DNA of 64,000 nucleotides from an uncultured Candidatus Actinomarina sp. GTDB lineage: Bacteria; Actinomycetota; Acidimicrobiia; Actinomarinales; Actinomarinaceae. The position numbers and the translations under genes are program-made. This document shows positions 30,023 through 39,118 of this stretch, piece after piece (position 1 is the first letter of the stretch; each line of letters opens with the position of its first letter). Under the pieces are notes generated by a model, which saw nothing but the letters and a program-made list of their open reading frames with translations, was not told the origin of the DNA and made no database searches. The DNA is taken from the NCBI GenBank assembly GCA_902625455.1, contig CACOBL010000001.1, forward strand, positions 308,191 to 372,190, in the 5' to 3' direction.

Positions 30023-31603
30023 ATGAATAAATACTCAGTAGTAATAGACAGTGAAACAATCAGTTACTGGAAATTTCTATTGATTTCGAAATTATTAAAT
30101 GAACGAAAAATTATTAGTTTTTATATTTTAGATAAAAAGCAAAACTCTTTAAACCTCTCTATTAAAAGATTTACTTGTAAAGGACTATCTTTGATTACTA
30201 CCTCTGAAATTTTTGATGAGGTTCCAAAAATTTATGTATCACAAACTTCACAATTTGATGGAGATTTAATTTGGCTTTCTGAAGAAAAAATAAACTTTGA
30301 ATACAACAATGACATTTACTTTTTTGCAGATGCTGTAGGAAACCAAAAAACTGAGTATTCAATAATTAACGCTACAGAGCTAGAAGCTATCACTACTACG
30401 AATTTGTATAAGATTAACAAAAGCACAGTTATAAAAATTAACTCAGCTTGGACTGAGTCCGCAAAGTTTAGTAAAAATAAGACAATTACAATGCACTTAA
30501 GTTCTCTGCGTTATTTATTTAATAATACCAAAAGTCAAAATCATGAAAATTTTGCAGGTTTGATTAATAAGGCAGAGGATGAACGAAGCTCAAATATTGC
30601 AAATGTTCTAAAAAAAATCTATTCATTATTATTTTATTACACATCGTGGAGCCTATATAAATATCCGAGAGTTCTTAATATTTTTGATAATAACAAATTG
30701 ATAACAGATAAAATATCAAAAATATTTAGTGATAAAACATGGGACTTCAGTGCAGATCCTTTTTATTCAGAAAGTGAAGATAGTTTATATTTTGAAAAAT
30801 TTAACTATTTACTTGGAATAGGAAAACTAGCAAAATATAGTTTCGATAGTGGGGAGAGAGTAGAAATTAAAACTAAAGATAATTTTCATTTATCTTATCC
30901 TTGCTTGTTTGAATATAAAAATAAGACTTACATAATACCTGAGGGAGCGCAAAGTAACAAAATTGTAATTTATGAACTCGTCAACGGTAATAATCTTGTA
31001 GCTGTTAATACCGTAGTGGACAATTTTGCAGGAATTGATCCAACGATTGTAGAATTCGATGGAAATTGGTATATATTCGCTACAGACGGTTCTAAAGGTA
31101 GCAACTCTTATTTAAATATCTTTTATAGCAGTAATCCTCTTGAAAAGTGGTGTGAACACAAGCTCAACCCTGTAAAGATAGATATTACAAGTGCAAGAGG
31201 TGGAGGCGGTATATTTAAAGAAGGCAATAGTCTTATTAGGCCAGCTCAAAATTGTTATCCAGATTACGGAACTTCTGTGGTGTTTAATAAAATTGATATA
31301 TTAACCCCAAGTGAATTTAAAGAATCTGTGATTGGTAGTGTAATGCCTCCAAAAAATTCACTATTTAAGGGTATACATACTTTTTCAAAGAATAAAGATT
31401 CTTATATTGTTGATCTTAAAACAAGCGAATACTTCCCTTTAGCACGTTTTGTTACTCTTTTAAGAGCAAGAATCAAATCAAATGATGAAGGAGTTTTTCT
31501 TGAAAATTCCTTATTTAAAAGAATTACTGTTGTCTTCTTAATTTTGGTCTTTGTGTTTTTGATATACCTATTTGGGTGGCAAGCTTTATCTTTGTTTATT
31601 TAG
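30023..31603 (+). CDS. Beta-propeller protein resembling the glucosamine inositolphosphorylceramide transferase (GINT1) N-terminal family, with C-terminal TM
   Basis: HLSYPCLFEYKNKTYIIPEGAQSNKIVIYEL, GIDPTIVEFDGNWYIFATDG, LIRPAQNC; family call from memory. Confidence 0.6.
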   Translation: MNKYSVVIDSETISYWKFLLISKLLNERKIISFYILDKKQNSLNLSIKRFTCKGLSLITTSEIFDEVPKIYVSQTSQFDGDLIWLSEEKINFEYNNDIYFFADAVGNQKTEYSIINATELEAITTTNLYKINKSTVIKINSAWTESAKFSKNKTITMHLSSLRYLFNNTKSQNHENFAGLINKAEDERSSNIANVLKKIYSLLFYYTSWSLYKYPRVLNIFDNNKLITDKISKIFSDKTWDFSADPFYSESEDSLYFEKFNYLLGIGKLAKYSFDSGERVEIKTKDNFHLSYPCLFEYKNKTYIIPEGAQSNKIVIYELVNGNNLVAVNTVVDNFAGIDPTIVEFDGNWYIFATDGSKGSNSYLNIFYSSNPLEKWCEHKLNPVKIDITSARGGGGIFKEGNSLIRPAQNCYPDYGTSVVFNKIDILTPSEFKESVIGSVMPPKNSLFKGIHTFSKNKDSYIVDLKTSEYFPLARFVTLLRARIKSNDEGVFLENSLFKRITVVFLILVFVFLIYLFGWQALSLFI

Positions 31604-32100
31604 TGCTCTCTAGATCTACTGGATTTAGTCATAATTTTATCTAAGCCACCATTTGTAAAAATAAAAGATTCTACATTGTCAACCAAGTGTTTTCCATTTT
31701 GAGATTTTTGAGAAATTACTTGAACAGACATTCCTTCAAATGGCGATATCAAAGTTATAGATTGCTGTTTAAAACGTTTAGAAGATTGGTCTCTTCTAAT
31801 AATATCATTTACCATATGGCCTGACTCCCAGGACCAGTCTTCCTCAATAACTACAAATTTACATATATGCTTGGTTTGTGTTTTGTCTATTCTCGCACCT
31901 GGACAGATAAGCACAGATCCTTCAACCCAAGGGTTTAACCCTAAACTATCATTCTTTGGAAATGCTATATCAAAAGAACTGTCTACAATTGCTTCAATGT
32001 CACCATTTTTAAAATTTCTTTCTTTTATAATTTCTGAAATGGTATTTTGAATCCTAAACAAGGACTCTTCGTCTAAGTTTTCTAGATTTTCTCGATCCAC
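31600..32100 (-). CDS. Hypothetical protein
   Basis: 166-aa ORF, no recognised family. Confidence 0.6.
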   Translation of the reverse strand: MDRENLENLDEESLFRIQNTISEIIKERNFKNGDIEAIVDSSFDIAFPKNDSLGLNPWVEGSVLICPGARIDKTQTKHICKFVVIEEDWSWESGHMVNDIIRRDQSSKRFKQQSITLISPFEGMSVQVISQKSQNGKHLVDNVESFIFTNGGLDKIMTKSSRSREH

Positions 32101-32130
32101 AATTATATTTAAACAATTAAATAAGACAAG

Positions 32131-32286
32131 TTATTCTTCTTCTATTGCTAGTTTTTGACCTGCTGTTTGTTGTCCTCTTAAGTCTTTTATGTCTATCCTG
32201 ATTAACCCAACAACGAATATTGTAAGCGTAGCTACAGGGAACAGCAGTATAACTGTGAAGGGACTTGAAGATAGAGTTTCTAGCAT
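32131..32286 (-). CDS. Small single-TM protein (51 aa), missed by the ORF track
   Basis: MLETLSSSPFTVILLFPVATLTIFVVGLIRIDIKDLRGQQTAGQKLAIEEE. Confidence 0.65.
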   Translation of the reverse strand: MLETLSSSPFTVILLFPVATLTIFVVGLIRIDIKDLRGQQTAGQKLAIEEE

Positions 32287-32339
32287 AATTAATCATAACA
32301 AATATTAGTAGTATAATTAAATCTTGTGAAAGGGATAGT

Positions 32340-32495
32340 GTGACAAAATTAGGATTGTACGCAAGCATGGTATCAGTTATAGCTTCTGTGCTTATATATA
32401 TTGTTTTAGATGACTCACAATTGGCAATATACGTAGGTTTATGGGCTCCAACATTAATTTTATATAGCCAAGCTTACGAACAAGCAAATAAGTAG
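32340..32495 (+). CDS. Small membrane protein (51 aa, GTG start)
   Basis: VTKLGLYASMVSVIASVLIYIVLDDSQLAIYVGLWAPTLILYSQAYEQANK. Confidence 0.6.
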   Translation: MTKLGLYASMVSVIASVLIYIVLDDSQLAIYVGLWAPTLILYSQAYEQANK

Positions 32496-32531
32496 TTTAT
32501 CTAATAAACACTTAGTTGCTAGTATTTAGTT

Positions 32532-32627
32532 GTGAATAAAGTAGAAAAAAAATCATTTTTCGGGTTTTTACTCGTCGCCTTTGTATTGCATGTATATCTT
32601 GTACTAACTACTTTTGTCGGTGGCTAA
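32532..32627 (+). CDS. Very small membrane peptide (31 aa, GTG start)
   Basis: VNKVEKKSFFGFLLVAFVLHVYLVLTTFVGG; overlaps the next start. Confidence 0.4.
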   Translation: MNKVEKKSFFGFLLVAFVLHVYLVLTTFVGG

Positions 32628-33114
32628 GAAACTTCTTTTATTTTTTCTAATAGTTTCATGTTCATCAATTAGTAATGAATCTACTTTATCACAACAATCA
32701 TCTGACAATCCATTAAAGACAAATCAAACTCAAGAGGTTCTCTCCCTAAGTTCTGAAGAGATATTAATTAGAATCTTTGACGTATATAAAACTTTTTCAG
32801 AAAATCCCGACGAGGCAGTGAATATAATATGGAACTTTGCACATGAAGATAACCAAGAAATGACAGGTCCTAAAGAAAGATTTTCTATGATGTTAACTTC
32901 TGAACCTTATGATTCCATTGTTGATTTAAAAGATTATTCTTATAAAGTCATATTGGAAAGTACTGAAAATATTCAGTATGAAGTAAAAGTCTTAGCTCAA
33001 AATAATAATTATTTCGTTATTACATGGATATTTCAAAAAACCATATGCAATGAAAAGCCGTGTTGGAGAACTATTGGAGTAAGCCAGCCTGAGTATTTTG
33101 ATTCAGGAATTTAA
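32620..33114 (+). CDS. Putative lipoprotein, hypothetical
   Basis: GTG start VAKKLLLFFLIVSCSS lipobox. Confidence 0.6.
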   Translation: MAKKLLLFFLIVSCSSISNESTLSQQSSDNPLKTNQTQEVLSLSSEEILIRIFDVYKTFSENPDEAVNIIWNFAHEDNQEMTGPKERFSMMLTSEPYDSIVDLKDYSYKVILESTENIQYEVKVLAQNNNYFVITWIFQKTICNEKPCWRTIGVSQPEYFDSGI

Positions 33115-33139
33115 AAATATCTTACATTATGAAACAAAA

Positions 33140-33166
33140 AGACCTAGATTTCTCTAGGTCTCTTTT
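33140..33166 (+). terminator. Rho-independent-type terminator
   Basis: AGACCTAGA-TTTC-TCTAGGTCT followed by CTTTT. Confidence 0.75.
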
Positions 33167-33228
33167 GAGGTAACAGGCTTATTACCTAATAGCAATCTAA
33201 TAAGGTTGTGAGATTATTTAAAATATTT

Positions 33229-33381
33229 TTATTCTTCTTCTAATGTCGCTTTCCAGTCAAAATCATAGTTTTCAGGGTTTTTATGTTTTTCGTATTTAGA
33301 CCATATTTGAAAAAATATCGCACCTACTGTCAAAACAGCTGCAACAATGATTTCCCAATCGCTGCCTTCGTAGTAAAACAT
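33229..33381 (-). CDS. Small single-TM protein (50 aa), missed by the ORF track
   Basis: MFYYEGSDWEIIVAAVLTVGAIFFQIWSKYEKHKNPENYDFDWKATLEEE. Confidence 0.65.
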   Translation of the reverse strand: MFYYEGSDWEIIVAAVLTVGAIFFQIWSKYEKHKNPENYDFDWKATLEEE

Positions 33382-33387
33382 TAATTA

Positions 33388-33909
33388 CTAATCGTCCAAA
33401 TTCTCCAGTGGATTTTCCGGTTGGCAAATTTCAAAAGCATCTTGAACTGCTTCGGAGCTAAAGTCAATATCTGCATCTCTGAAAGCAAAGAAACCAAATT
33501 CTCCAGGTTTTGGATCTGGAAAATCTATTCCTTGATCCCTCATACATTGAGAAAATTCTAAAGAGGCATCGACTAATGCTGCTTCTACTTCTGGGTCTAA
33601 ATCAAACTGTTCTGGAAGTGCATTTCTTAGAATGTCTTCACAGTTCTCAAAAGCATTCTCAAATTCCTCTTCATTTTCAATTTCTAAATTATCAAACTGT
33701 GGATTTCCGTCTATATCAAATGTTGGATCTGGAAAGTTAATACCTTCTTCTCGCATGCATTGAGCAAATTGAAGAACACCCTCTTCAAAGGTTGTTTCCT
33801 CCTCTACAATTGTTGTAGCAGTGGTAGGTTCAATAGTTACAACTCCCTGTGATTCTTCTCCGCCAATAGTGCATGCAGTAAATACAGCAACAAAAACTAT
33901 GATCTTTAC
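33388..33909 (-). CDS. Repeat-containing lipoprotein of the CMRxxG...FPDP family (start codon unclear)
   Basis: KIIVFVAVFTACTIGG signal; QCMREEGINFPDP...AFENC and QCMRDQGIDFPDP...AFEIC repeats. Confidence 0.7.
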   Translation of the reverse strand, partial: VKIIVFVAVFTACTIGGEESQGVVTIEPTTATTIVEEETTFEEGVLQFAQCMREEGINFPDPTFDIDGNPQFDNLEIENEEEFENAFENCEDILRNALPEQFDLDPEVEAALVDASLEFSQCMRDQGIDFPDPKPGEFGFFAFRDADIDFSSEAVQDAFEICQPENPLENLDD

Positions 33910-35090
33910 TTTCGAACTGCCTCTGCTGGTTGAATTTTTGACGCTTTTATAGCTGGATAAACGCCGGAAATAGCTCCGATTAATAATGCTAAAAGTACTG
34001 CTCCAAATATTTGCCATACAGGTATTGAGAATACAATATTTGTGTAATTAGTGTAACCCAGGGTTATAGCTGTTCCAAGAAGCACCCCAACAAGACCTCC
34101 TATGCCAGACAATACTATACTTTCTAATAAAAATTGATATCTAATCTCTCTTCTTGTAGCACCGATTGATCTCCTAACTCCAATTTCCATTCTTCTTTCT
34201 AAGACAGACATGACCATAACATTAGCTATAGCAACCCCTCCAACAAGTAAAGCTACAGATCCTAATCCTAACAATAAATTAGTGAAGGCTTCTTCTGCTG
34301 CTTGTTGTGCTTCTAGTGCATCAGAAGGACGCGTAACTTCAACTTGGTCAGGATTTTCTGGATTCATCGATGGCGCAAGTACCTCAACCACATCTTCAAT
34401 AAAAGTTGGATTAGCTCTGAGATATATAGTTGTAGGTTCTTCATTAATATCAAAAAGGGTTTTTGCAACACCATATCCAATAAATACAGACCTATCTAAG
34501 TCAGGATGAATCTTTAATTCTTCTAATATGCCGACTACACCAAACCACTCATTCTCAATGAGTATTTTTGTTGGTTTTGTTAAATTATTAATTCCCAGTC
34601 TTTGAGCTGTTACGCTTCCTAAAACGGTTACTGGAATATCAGACAATCCGTCTTGTAGAAATCTTCCATCTGCCAAGTCTCCACCAATAACATCTAGGAG
34701 CTCTGCACTAGTAATTATTGTTGAGATACCACCACCCTCAAATTCAGAAATAAAATTACTTCTTCTAACTAAAAGATCTGTCTGTGTGGTTGAAGTAACT
34801 TCTTGAACGGGCCCGATTCTTTCAACCATACCCAAAACACCTTTTGGTAGTTCCTCTTGAGTTCCAAAAAAACCAGCTTGCGGTGATGCTTTAACTAGGT
34901 TTGTACCAAGAGATTCTAAAGTTGAGAGAAGATCTGCTCTACCAGATGCAGAAATTCCAGATACTGCAACAATTGCTGCAATACCAATGCCAATTCCAAT
35001 TGAAGTAAGTGTTGCTCTTCCTTTTCTTGCACGAACTCCGTACAAAGCTACAAAGAATAGATCTTTTGTTTTTAACCTTTTTCTTTTCAT
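33906..35090 (-). CDS. MacB/FtsX-like ABC transporter permease
   Basis: MacB periplasmic core plus ERRMEIGVRRSIGATRREIRYQFLLES. Confidence 0.92.
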   Translation of the reverse strand: MKRKRLKTKDLFFVALYGVRARKGRATLTSIGIGIGIAAIVAVSGISASGRADLLSTLESLGTNLVKASPQAGFFGTQEELPKGVLGMVERIGPVQEVTSTTQTDLLVRRSNFISEFEGGGISTIITSAELLDVIGGDLADGRFLQDGLSDIPVTVLGSVTAQRLGINNLTKPTKILIENEWFGVVGILEELKIHPDLDRSVFIGYGVAKTLFDINEEPTTIYLRANPTFIEDVVEVLAPSMNPENPDQVEVTRPSDALEAQQAAEEAFTNLLLGLGSVALLVGGVAIANVMVMSVLERRMEIGVRRSIGATRREIRYQFLLESIVLSGIGGLVGVLLGTAITLGYTNYTNIVFSIPVWQIFGAVLLALLIGAISGVYPAIKASKIQPAEAVRK

Positions 35091-35770
35091 TTGCTTACAA
35101 TTTTTCCATCAACTAATTCGATAACTTTTTTAAACATATTTGCATGCTCTTGATTATGGGTAATCATTATTACCGTTTTTCCTTGATTATTAAGATCTTT
35201 CAAGATGTTTAAAATATTTATTCCAGATTCTTTATCTAGATTTCCAGTCGGTTCATCTGCTAATACGAATGCTGGATCTTGAACTAGTGCTCTTGCTATT
35301 GCGACCCTTTGCTGCTGTCCGCCTGATAGTTCTTTTGGAAGATGGGTTAATCTGTCACCTAAGCCTACTTGATCTAAAACTTCTTTTGCCTTTTCTAACC
35401 TTTCAGTTCTAGAAATGCCTTGATAGAGAAGTCCTTCAGCAACATTTTCTTGGGCGGTTAATCCAGGTAGAAGAAAAAAGCTTTGAAAAATAAATCCAAT
35501 TTTTTCTCCTCTAAATTTTGAAAGTTCGTTATCAGAAAGTTCTGAAACATCACTTTCTTCAATCTCAATTGACCCTTCTGTTATACTGTCCAGCAATCCA
35601 ATCATGTTGAGTAAGGTGGATTTTCCACTCCCAGATTGACCAACTATTGCAACAAAGTCTCCTTCCTTAACTTCAAGAGATACACCATCTAACGCTCTTA
35701 CTGGTGGTGGGCCTTCGTAAACTTTGGAAATATTGTTTATAGATATTACAGTTTTAGTACTGGTTTTCAT
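35087..35770 (-). CDS. MacB/LolD-like ABC transporter ATP-binding protein
   Basis: GQSGSGKSTLLN, LSGGQQQRVAIARAL, ADEPTGNLD. Confidence 0.95.
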   Translation of the reverse strand: MKTSTKTVISINNISKVYEGPPPVRALDGVSLEVKEGDFVAIVGQSGSGKSTLLNMIGLLDSITEGSIEIEESDVSELSDNELSKFRGEKIGFIFQSFFLLPGLTAQENVAEGLLYQGISRTERLEKAKEVLDQVGLGDRLTHLPKELSGGQQQRVAIARALVQDPAFVLADEPTGNLDKESGINILNILKDLNNQGKTVIMITHNQEHANMFKKVIELVDGKIVSK

Positions 35771-37332
35771 CTTGGAACAACTACGATTTGACCTTCTGAA
35801 ATATTGCCTTTTACTTCTACAAAACCGTCTGTAAATACACCGATTTCGACAGCAACGTAACTAGTATCGACTCCGGACTCTCCTTCAAAGGTGCCCCCTT
35901 CAGTTTGTCCATCGTAAATTTCTAGGGCATAACCACCTTCTGCCAGAGCAAGTAGTGCGTTTACAGGAACGTACAAAACGTTTTGGGAAACTTCAGTTGT
36001 CACAAATACTTTTACAGGTGCTTGGTCGTATGCATCAATTTCTTCAGGGTTAAGAACTTCTAATGTTACTTCTATAAATTCTCCTGCTTGCGTTTGTGTA
36101 ACAACTTGATCAATGAATGTAATTACTGTTGGGACTCTTTCATCTGTTGGCAGCTCTATTTGAACACTGTCTCCAAGAGATACTGTTTCTTGATCTGAGG
36201 CATCTACTTGAAAAACTACTTCTATTCCTATTGAAGAAATATTATAGAGCGGTGAATTCAATGCTACTGCCGATCCAACATTGTTTATATATGACCCAAC
36301 AATAACTGAGGTTTTTGAAGCAAAAGCATTAGTTGGACTGAATGTTTCTGATACAGCACTTAATTTTAATTCGGCCAATTCTTCTCTAGCTTTTTCTAAT
36401 TCAGCCTCTCTGTTAACACCCTCATTGTAAGACTCAAGAGCTTCATCATAAGCTTTTTGTGCGTTTTCAATTGCTAAAGCTTCTGTAGCGTCAATTCCAG
36501 ATTCTTTTCCTGCTTCTCTGTTTTGTATACGTTGTTGTACTTTGATATCTTCTTCATATTGAGCTTCTTTCCCAGCGCGTGTTGTTTCAGACATAGATTC
36601 ATATTGAAGCTCGTCTATTAAATTACGAATTCTTTCTATTTCTGCATCTGCAGCCTGCCAGGCAGCATTTTCTTTTGTCGCATTTTCTTTTGCGTCATCT
36701 AGCAATTTTTTCTTATTATCAACTTCCTTTTGAGTTGTTCCACCTTCAGTAACAACTTCTTCAAGATTTTCTATTTCATTTTCCTTTTGATTTATTAAAA
36801 CTTGTTCGGTGGGAGTAATTTCTGATTTAGTTTCAATTCCATAATCAATATATAAAGTATTAAGCATTTGTGATGTTTCAACATCAAAAATATCATCAGG
36901 TACAAAAGAGCTTTGTGCATAACCTAAATAAACTAATGCTTCTTCAACTTGTTTTACATCAGTGCCGGGATCCGAATTCAAATCAAGAGTTCTATAAAAA
37001 GGCGTACTTCCTTCAAGCAATATTACCGGTTTGTTATCAATAATGAATAGGACTTCTCCAAAATTAATTATTGTTCCTTCTTTAGGTAAAAAAGTAACTA
37101 CTCCATTTGTTGGTGAGTTTAGAACTTTCTTGTCTGTTTGTCTCAGCGTTCCGTTGTACTCTTCTTTTTTTTCTAGATCACCTTTTTGTATGGCTACTGT
37201 TGTTAATTCTAAAGTTTTATTATTAGAAGATGTATCTGTATTTTGGGTACCAAAATAATATCCCCCATAAGCCAAGCCAGCAATAGCGATTAAAGTGTAC
37301 AAATTTTTTAATTTAAATATTCTTTTTATCAT
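35767..37332 (-). CDS. HlyD/MacA-like periplasmic adaptor with peptidoglycan-binding-like segment
   Basis: N-terminal TM, biotinyl-like DKKVLNSPTNGVVTFLPKEGTIINFGEVLF, long coiled coil, DVKQVEEALVYLGY. Confidence 0.82.
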   Translation of the reverse strand: MIKRIFKLKNLYTLIAIAGLAYGGYYFGTQNTDTSSNNKTLELTTVAIQKGDLEKKEEYNGTLRQTDKKVLNSPTNGVVTFLPKEGTIINFGEVLFIIDNKPVILLEGSTPFYRTLDLNSDPGTDVKQVEEALVYLGYAQSSFVPDDIFDVETSQMLNTLYIDYGIETKSEITPTEQVLINQKENEIENLEEVVTEGGTTQKEVDNKKKLLDDAKENATKENAAWQAADAEIERIRNLIDELQYESMSETTRAGKEAQYEEDIKVQQRIQNREAGKESGIDATEALAIENAQKAYDEALESYNEGVNREAELEKAREELAELKLSAVSETFSPTNAFASKTSVIVGSYINNVGSAVALNSPLYNISSIGIEVVFQVDASDQETVSLGDSVQIELPTDERVPTVITFIDQVVTQTQAGEFIEVTLEVLNPEEIDAYDQAPVKVFVTTEVSQNVLYVPVNALLALAEGGYALEIYDGQTEGGTFEGESGVDTSYVAVEIGVFTDGFVEVKGNISEGQIVVVPR

Positions 37333-37358
37333 ATTTCCAATTCAATTATTTTATTAAA

Positions 37359-37377
37359 TCTACAGACTTTCTGTAGA
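37359..37377. terminator. Intergenic hairpin between the adaptor gene and the upstream lipoprotein genes
   Basis: TCTACAGA-CTT-TCTGTAGA flanked by AT-rich tracts on both sides. Confidence 0.5.
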
Positions 37378-37395
37378 ATTATTTTACTAAGTTTT

Positions 37396-37995
37396 TTATC
37401 CATCCCATTCATCTTCTTTTAACTCATTTGGAAGATTTTCTTCGCATGCTTGCCATGTTTGTACAATTGGATCATCTTCCCTAAGTTCCCAGTCATCATC
37501 AATATAAGCATCAAGCCTAACTTCTCTGTTGAAGTAATTTGGATCGGGTACTTTTGGATAGCCATTTTCTCTAAAACATTTTGCCATGAATAAAGATCTG
37601 TCAATCTCTTTTGATACTTCAACAGGATCTTCAAATTGATTTTCATCAGCCACACCCCACAAGTTGTACTTCAAAGCACATTCCTCAATAATACTCCAAA
37701 GTTCTTCAGCCTCTTGTTCAGTTATTGTCTCAAAATATGAAGCTATAGTCGTGTATAGGTCCAAAAAGTTTTTTGGCTCTTTAAATTTATAACCAGACTC
37801 ATTTACACACTGAACAAGAACTAATGGAGCATCTTCATCTGAAATTTCTTCACGTTCGTCTACTAGCTCAACTCCTAGAGCAACTGCCTCTTTTCCTTTG
37901 TCCGTATCCGCAACAGAAACAACGGATTGCTCGTCTTGTTGAAAAAAAGAGCATGCTGTTAGAAAAACAAATATTAATAAAGCTTTCTTATACAT
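37396..37995 (-). CDS. Repeat lipoprotein paralog
   Basis: MYKKALLIFVFLTACSFF; VQCVNESGYKFKEP...IIEEC and AKCFRENGYPKVPDP...WQAC repeats. Confidence 0.72.
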   Translation of the reverse strand: MYKKALLIFVFLTACSFFQQDEQSVVSVADTDKGKEAVALGVELVDEREEISDEDAPLVLVQCVNESGYKFKEPKNFLDLYTTIASYFETITEQEAEELWSIIEECALKYNLWGVADENQFEDPVEVSKEIDRSLFMAKCFRENGYPKVPDPNYFNREVRLDAYIDDDWELREDDPIVQTWQACEENLPNELKEDEWDG

Positions 37996-38020
37996 AGAAA
38001 AATTATAAAGAAACCTAGTC

Positions 38021-38620
38021 TTATCCTCCACCTTGTTGTGGTGGTTCAAGTCCAAGGTCATCAAAGCATTCTCCGGCAGCTTCTCTGATTTGATTTTCTA
38101 GATACTGCCCAGACTGTACTAATCCAACAAGAATTGGTCTTAAAGGTCTATCTGCACTTGGATCTTCAACCTCTATACCTTTTTCTCTTAAGCATTGGGC
38201 AAATTCGAGTTCTGTATCAAGTCTATCTGCAACATCTTCTGGATTTTCAAAATCTGCGTTATCTCCTAACGGAATATTATTTTCTTCTGCACATGCTTGA
38301 ATAGTCTCAAAAAGTTCTGTTCTTCCTTTTTCATCAGCTGCAATAAAAATTGGGGTTAAAACACTTCTTAAACCTTCATCGTTTTTTGGATCTTTGACAT
38401 CGTAACCATTGTCCCTCAAGCATCTTGCCAATAAAAGCTGCGCATCTTCAGGTGATAAATTTTCTTCAACAACATTTTCTTCAACAACATCTTCTAAAAT
38501 TGTGGTTACTGTTGTGTCTGTAGATAAATCTTGTGTGGAAACTACACCTTGTGAACTATCTGGAGCTGAACACGCAGAAATAATAATAGATATTAGGACT
38601 ATCAAGCAATTATTTTTCAT
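38021..38620 (-). CDS. Repeat lipoprotein paralog
   Basis: MKNNCLIVLISIIISACSAP; ARCLRDNGYDVKDP...IQAC and AQCLREKGIEVEDP...GEC repeats. Confidence 0.72.
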   Translation of the reverse strand: MKNNCLIVLISIIISACSAPDSSQGVVSTQDLSTDTTVTTILEDVVEENVVEENLSPEDAQLLLARCLRDNGYDVKDPKNDEGLRSVLTPIFIAADEKGRTELFETIQACAEENNIPLGDNADFENPEDVADRLDTELEFAQCLREKGIEVEDPSADRPLRPILVGLVQSGQYLENQIREAAGECFDDLGLEPPQQGGG

Positions 38621-39116
38621 ATCCTGATTCACCATATCCACATTCTTTTAATACTGGAACAATTTCATCTTTTGATTTATCCAATTCACTTAAATCTATT
38701 TTAGGCTCTTGTTGAGTTGGGTCTGAGACGTTAATACCTTTTTCTCTTAAACATTTGGCTAATTGAAGGTTTTCATCATATAATTTTGCGAGTTCTTCTG
38801 GGTTTAACGTAGATGAATCTGACCAGAGGTTATATTTATTTATACAATAATTGACATCTTCTCCCAGCTGAGACTCCTCATCCTTAGTGTTGCTTAATTG
38901 ACTAATAGTTGTTTTTAGATCTTGTATGTCAAAAGGAGTTGCAATGTTGTAGCCTTTTTCTTCGTTTAAACATTTGGTTAAAACAATTGGATAATCTTCT
39001 TCTGCAATTACTAAAGAGGTAGTTGTACTTTCTGATATAGAAGCTACTCCTTCGTTGCTAGTTGCTGAACACAAGTTTAAAAAAAGAATAAAAATTAAAA
39101 AATCTGTTTTTTTCAA
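38610..39116 (-). CDS. Repeat lipoprotein paralog
   Basis: MKKTDFLIFILFLNLCSAT; TKCLNEEKGYNIATP...VNYC and AKCLREKGINVSDP...LKEC repeats. Confidence 0.72.
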   Translation of the reverse strand: MKKTDFLIFILFLNLCSATSNEGVASISESTTTSLVIAEEDYPIVLTKCLNEEKGYNIATPFDIQDLKTTISQLSNTKDEESQLGEDVNYCINKYNLWSDSSTLNPEELAKLYDENLQLAKCLREKGINVSDPTQQEPKIDLSELDKSKDEIVPVLKECGYGESGYEK

Positions 39117-39118
39117 GT

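Noticed and set aside
32117-32368. 83-aa minus-strand ORF MLAYNPNFV...
   Set aside because: Overlaps the more protein-like 51-aa ORF in another frame and lacks family features.
33178-33204. CTTATTA...TAATAAG weak inverted repeat
   Set aside because: AT-rich 7-bp arms are expected by chance here; not strong enough to call.
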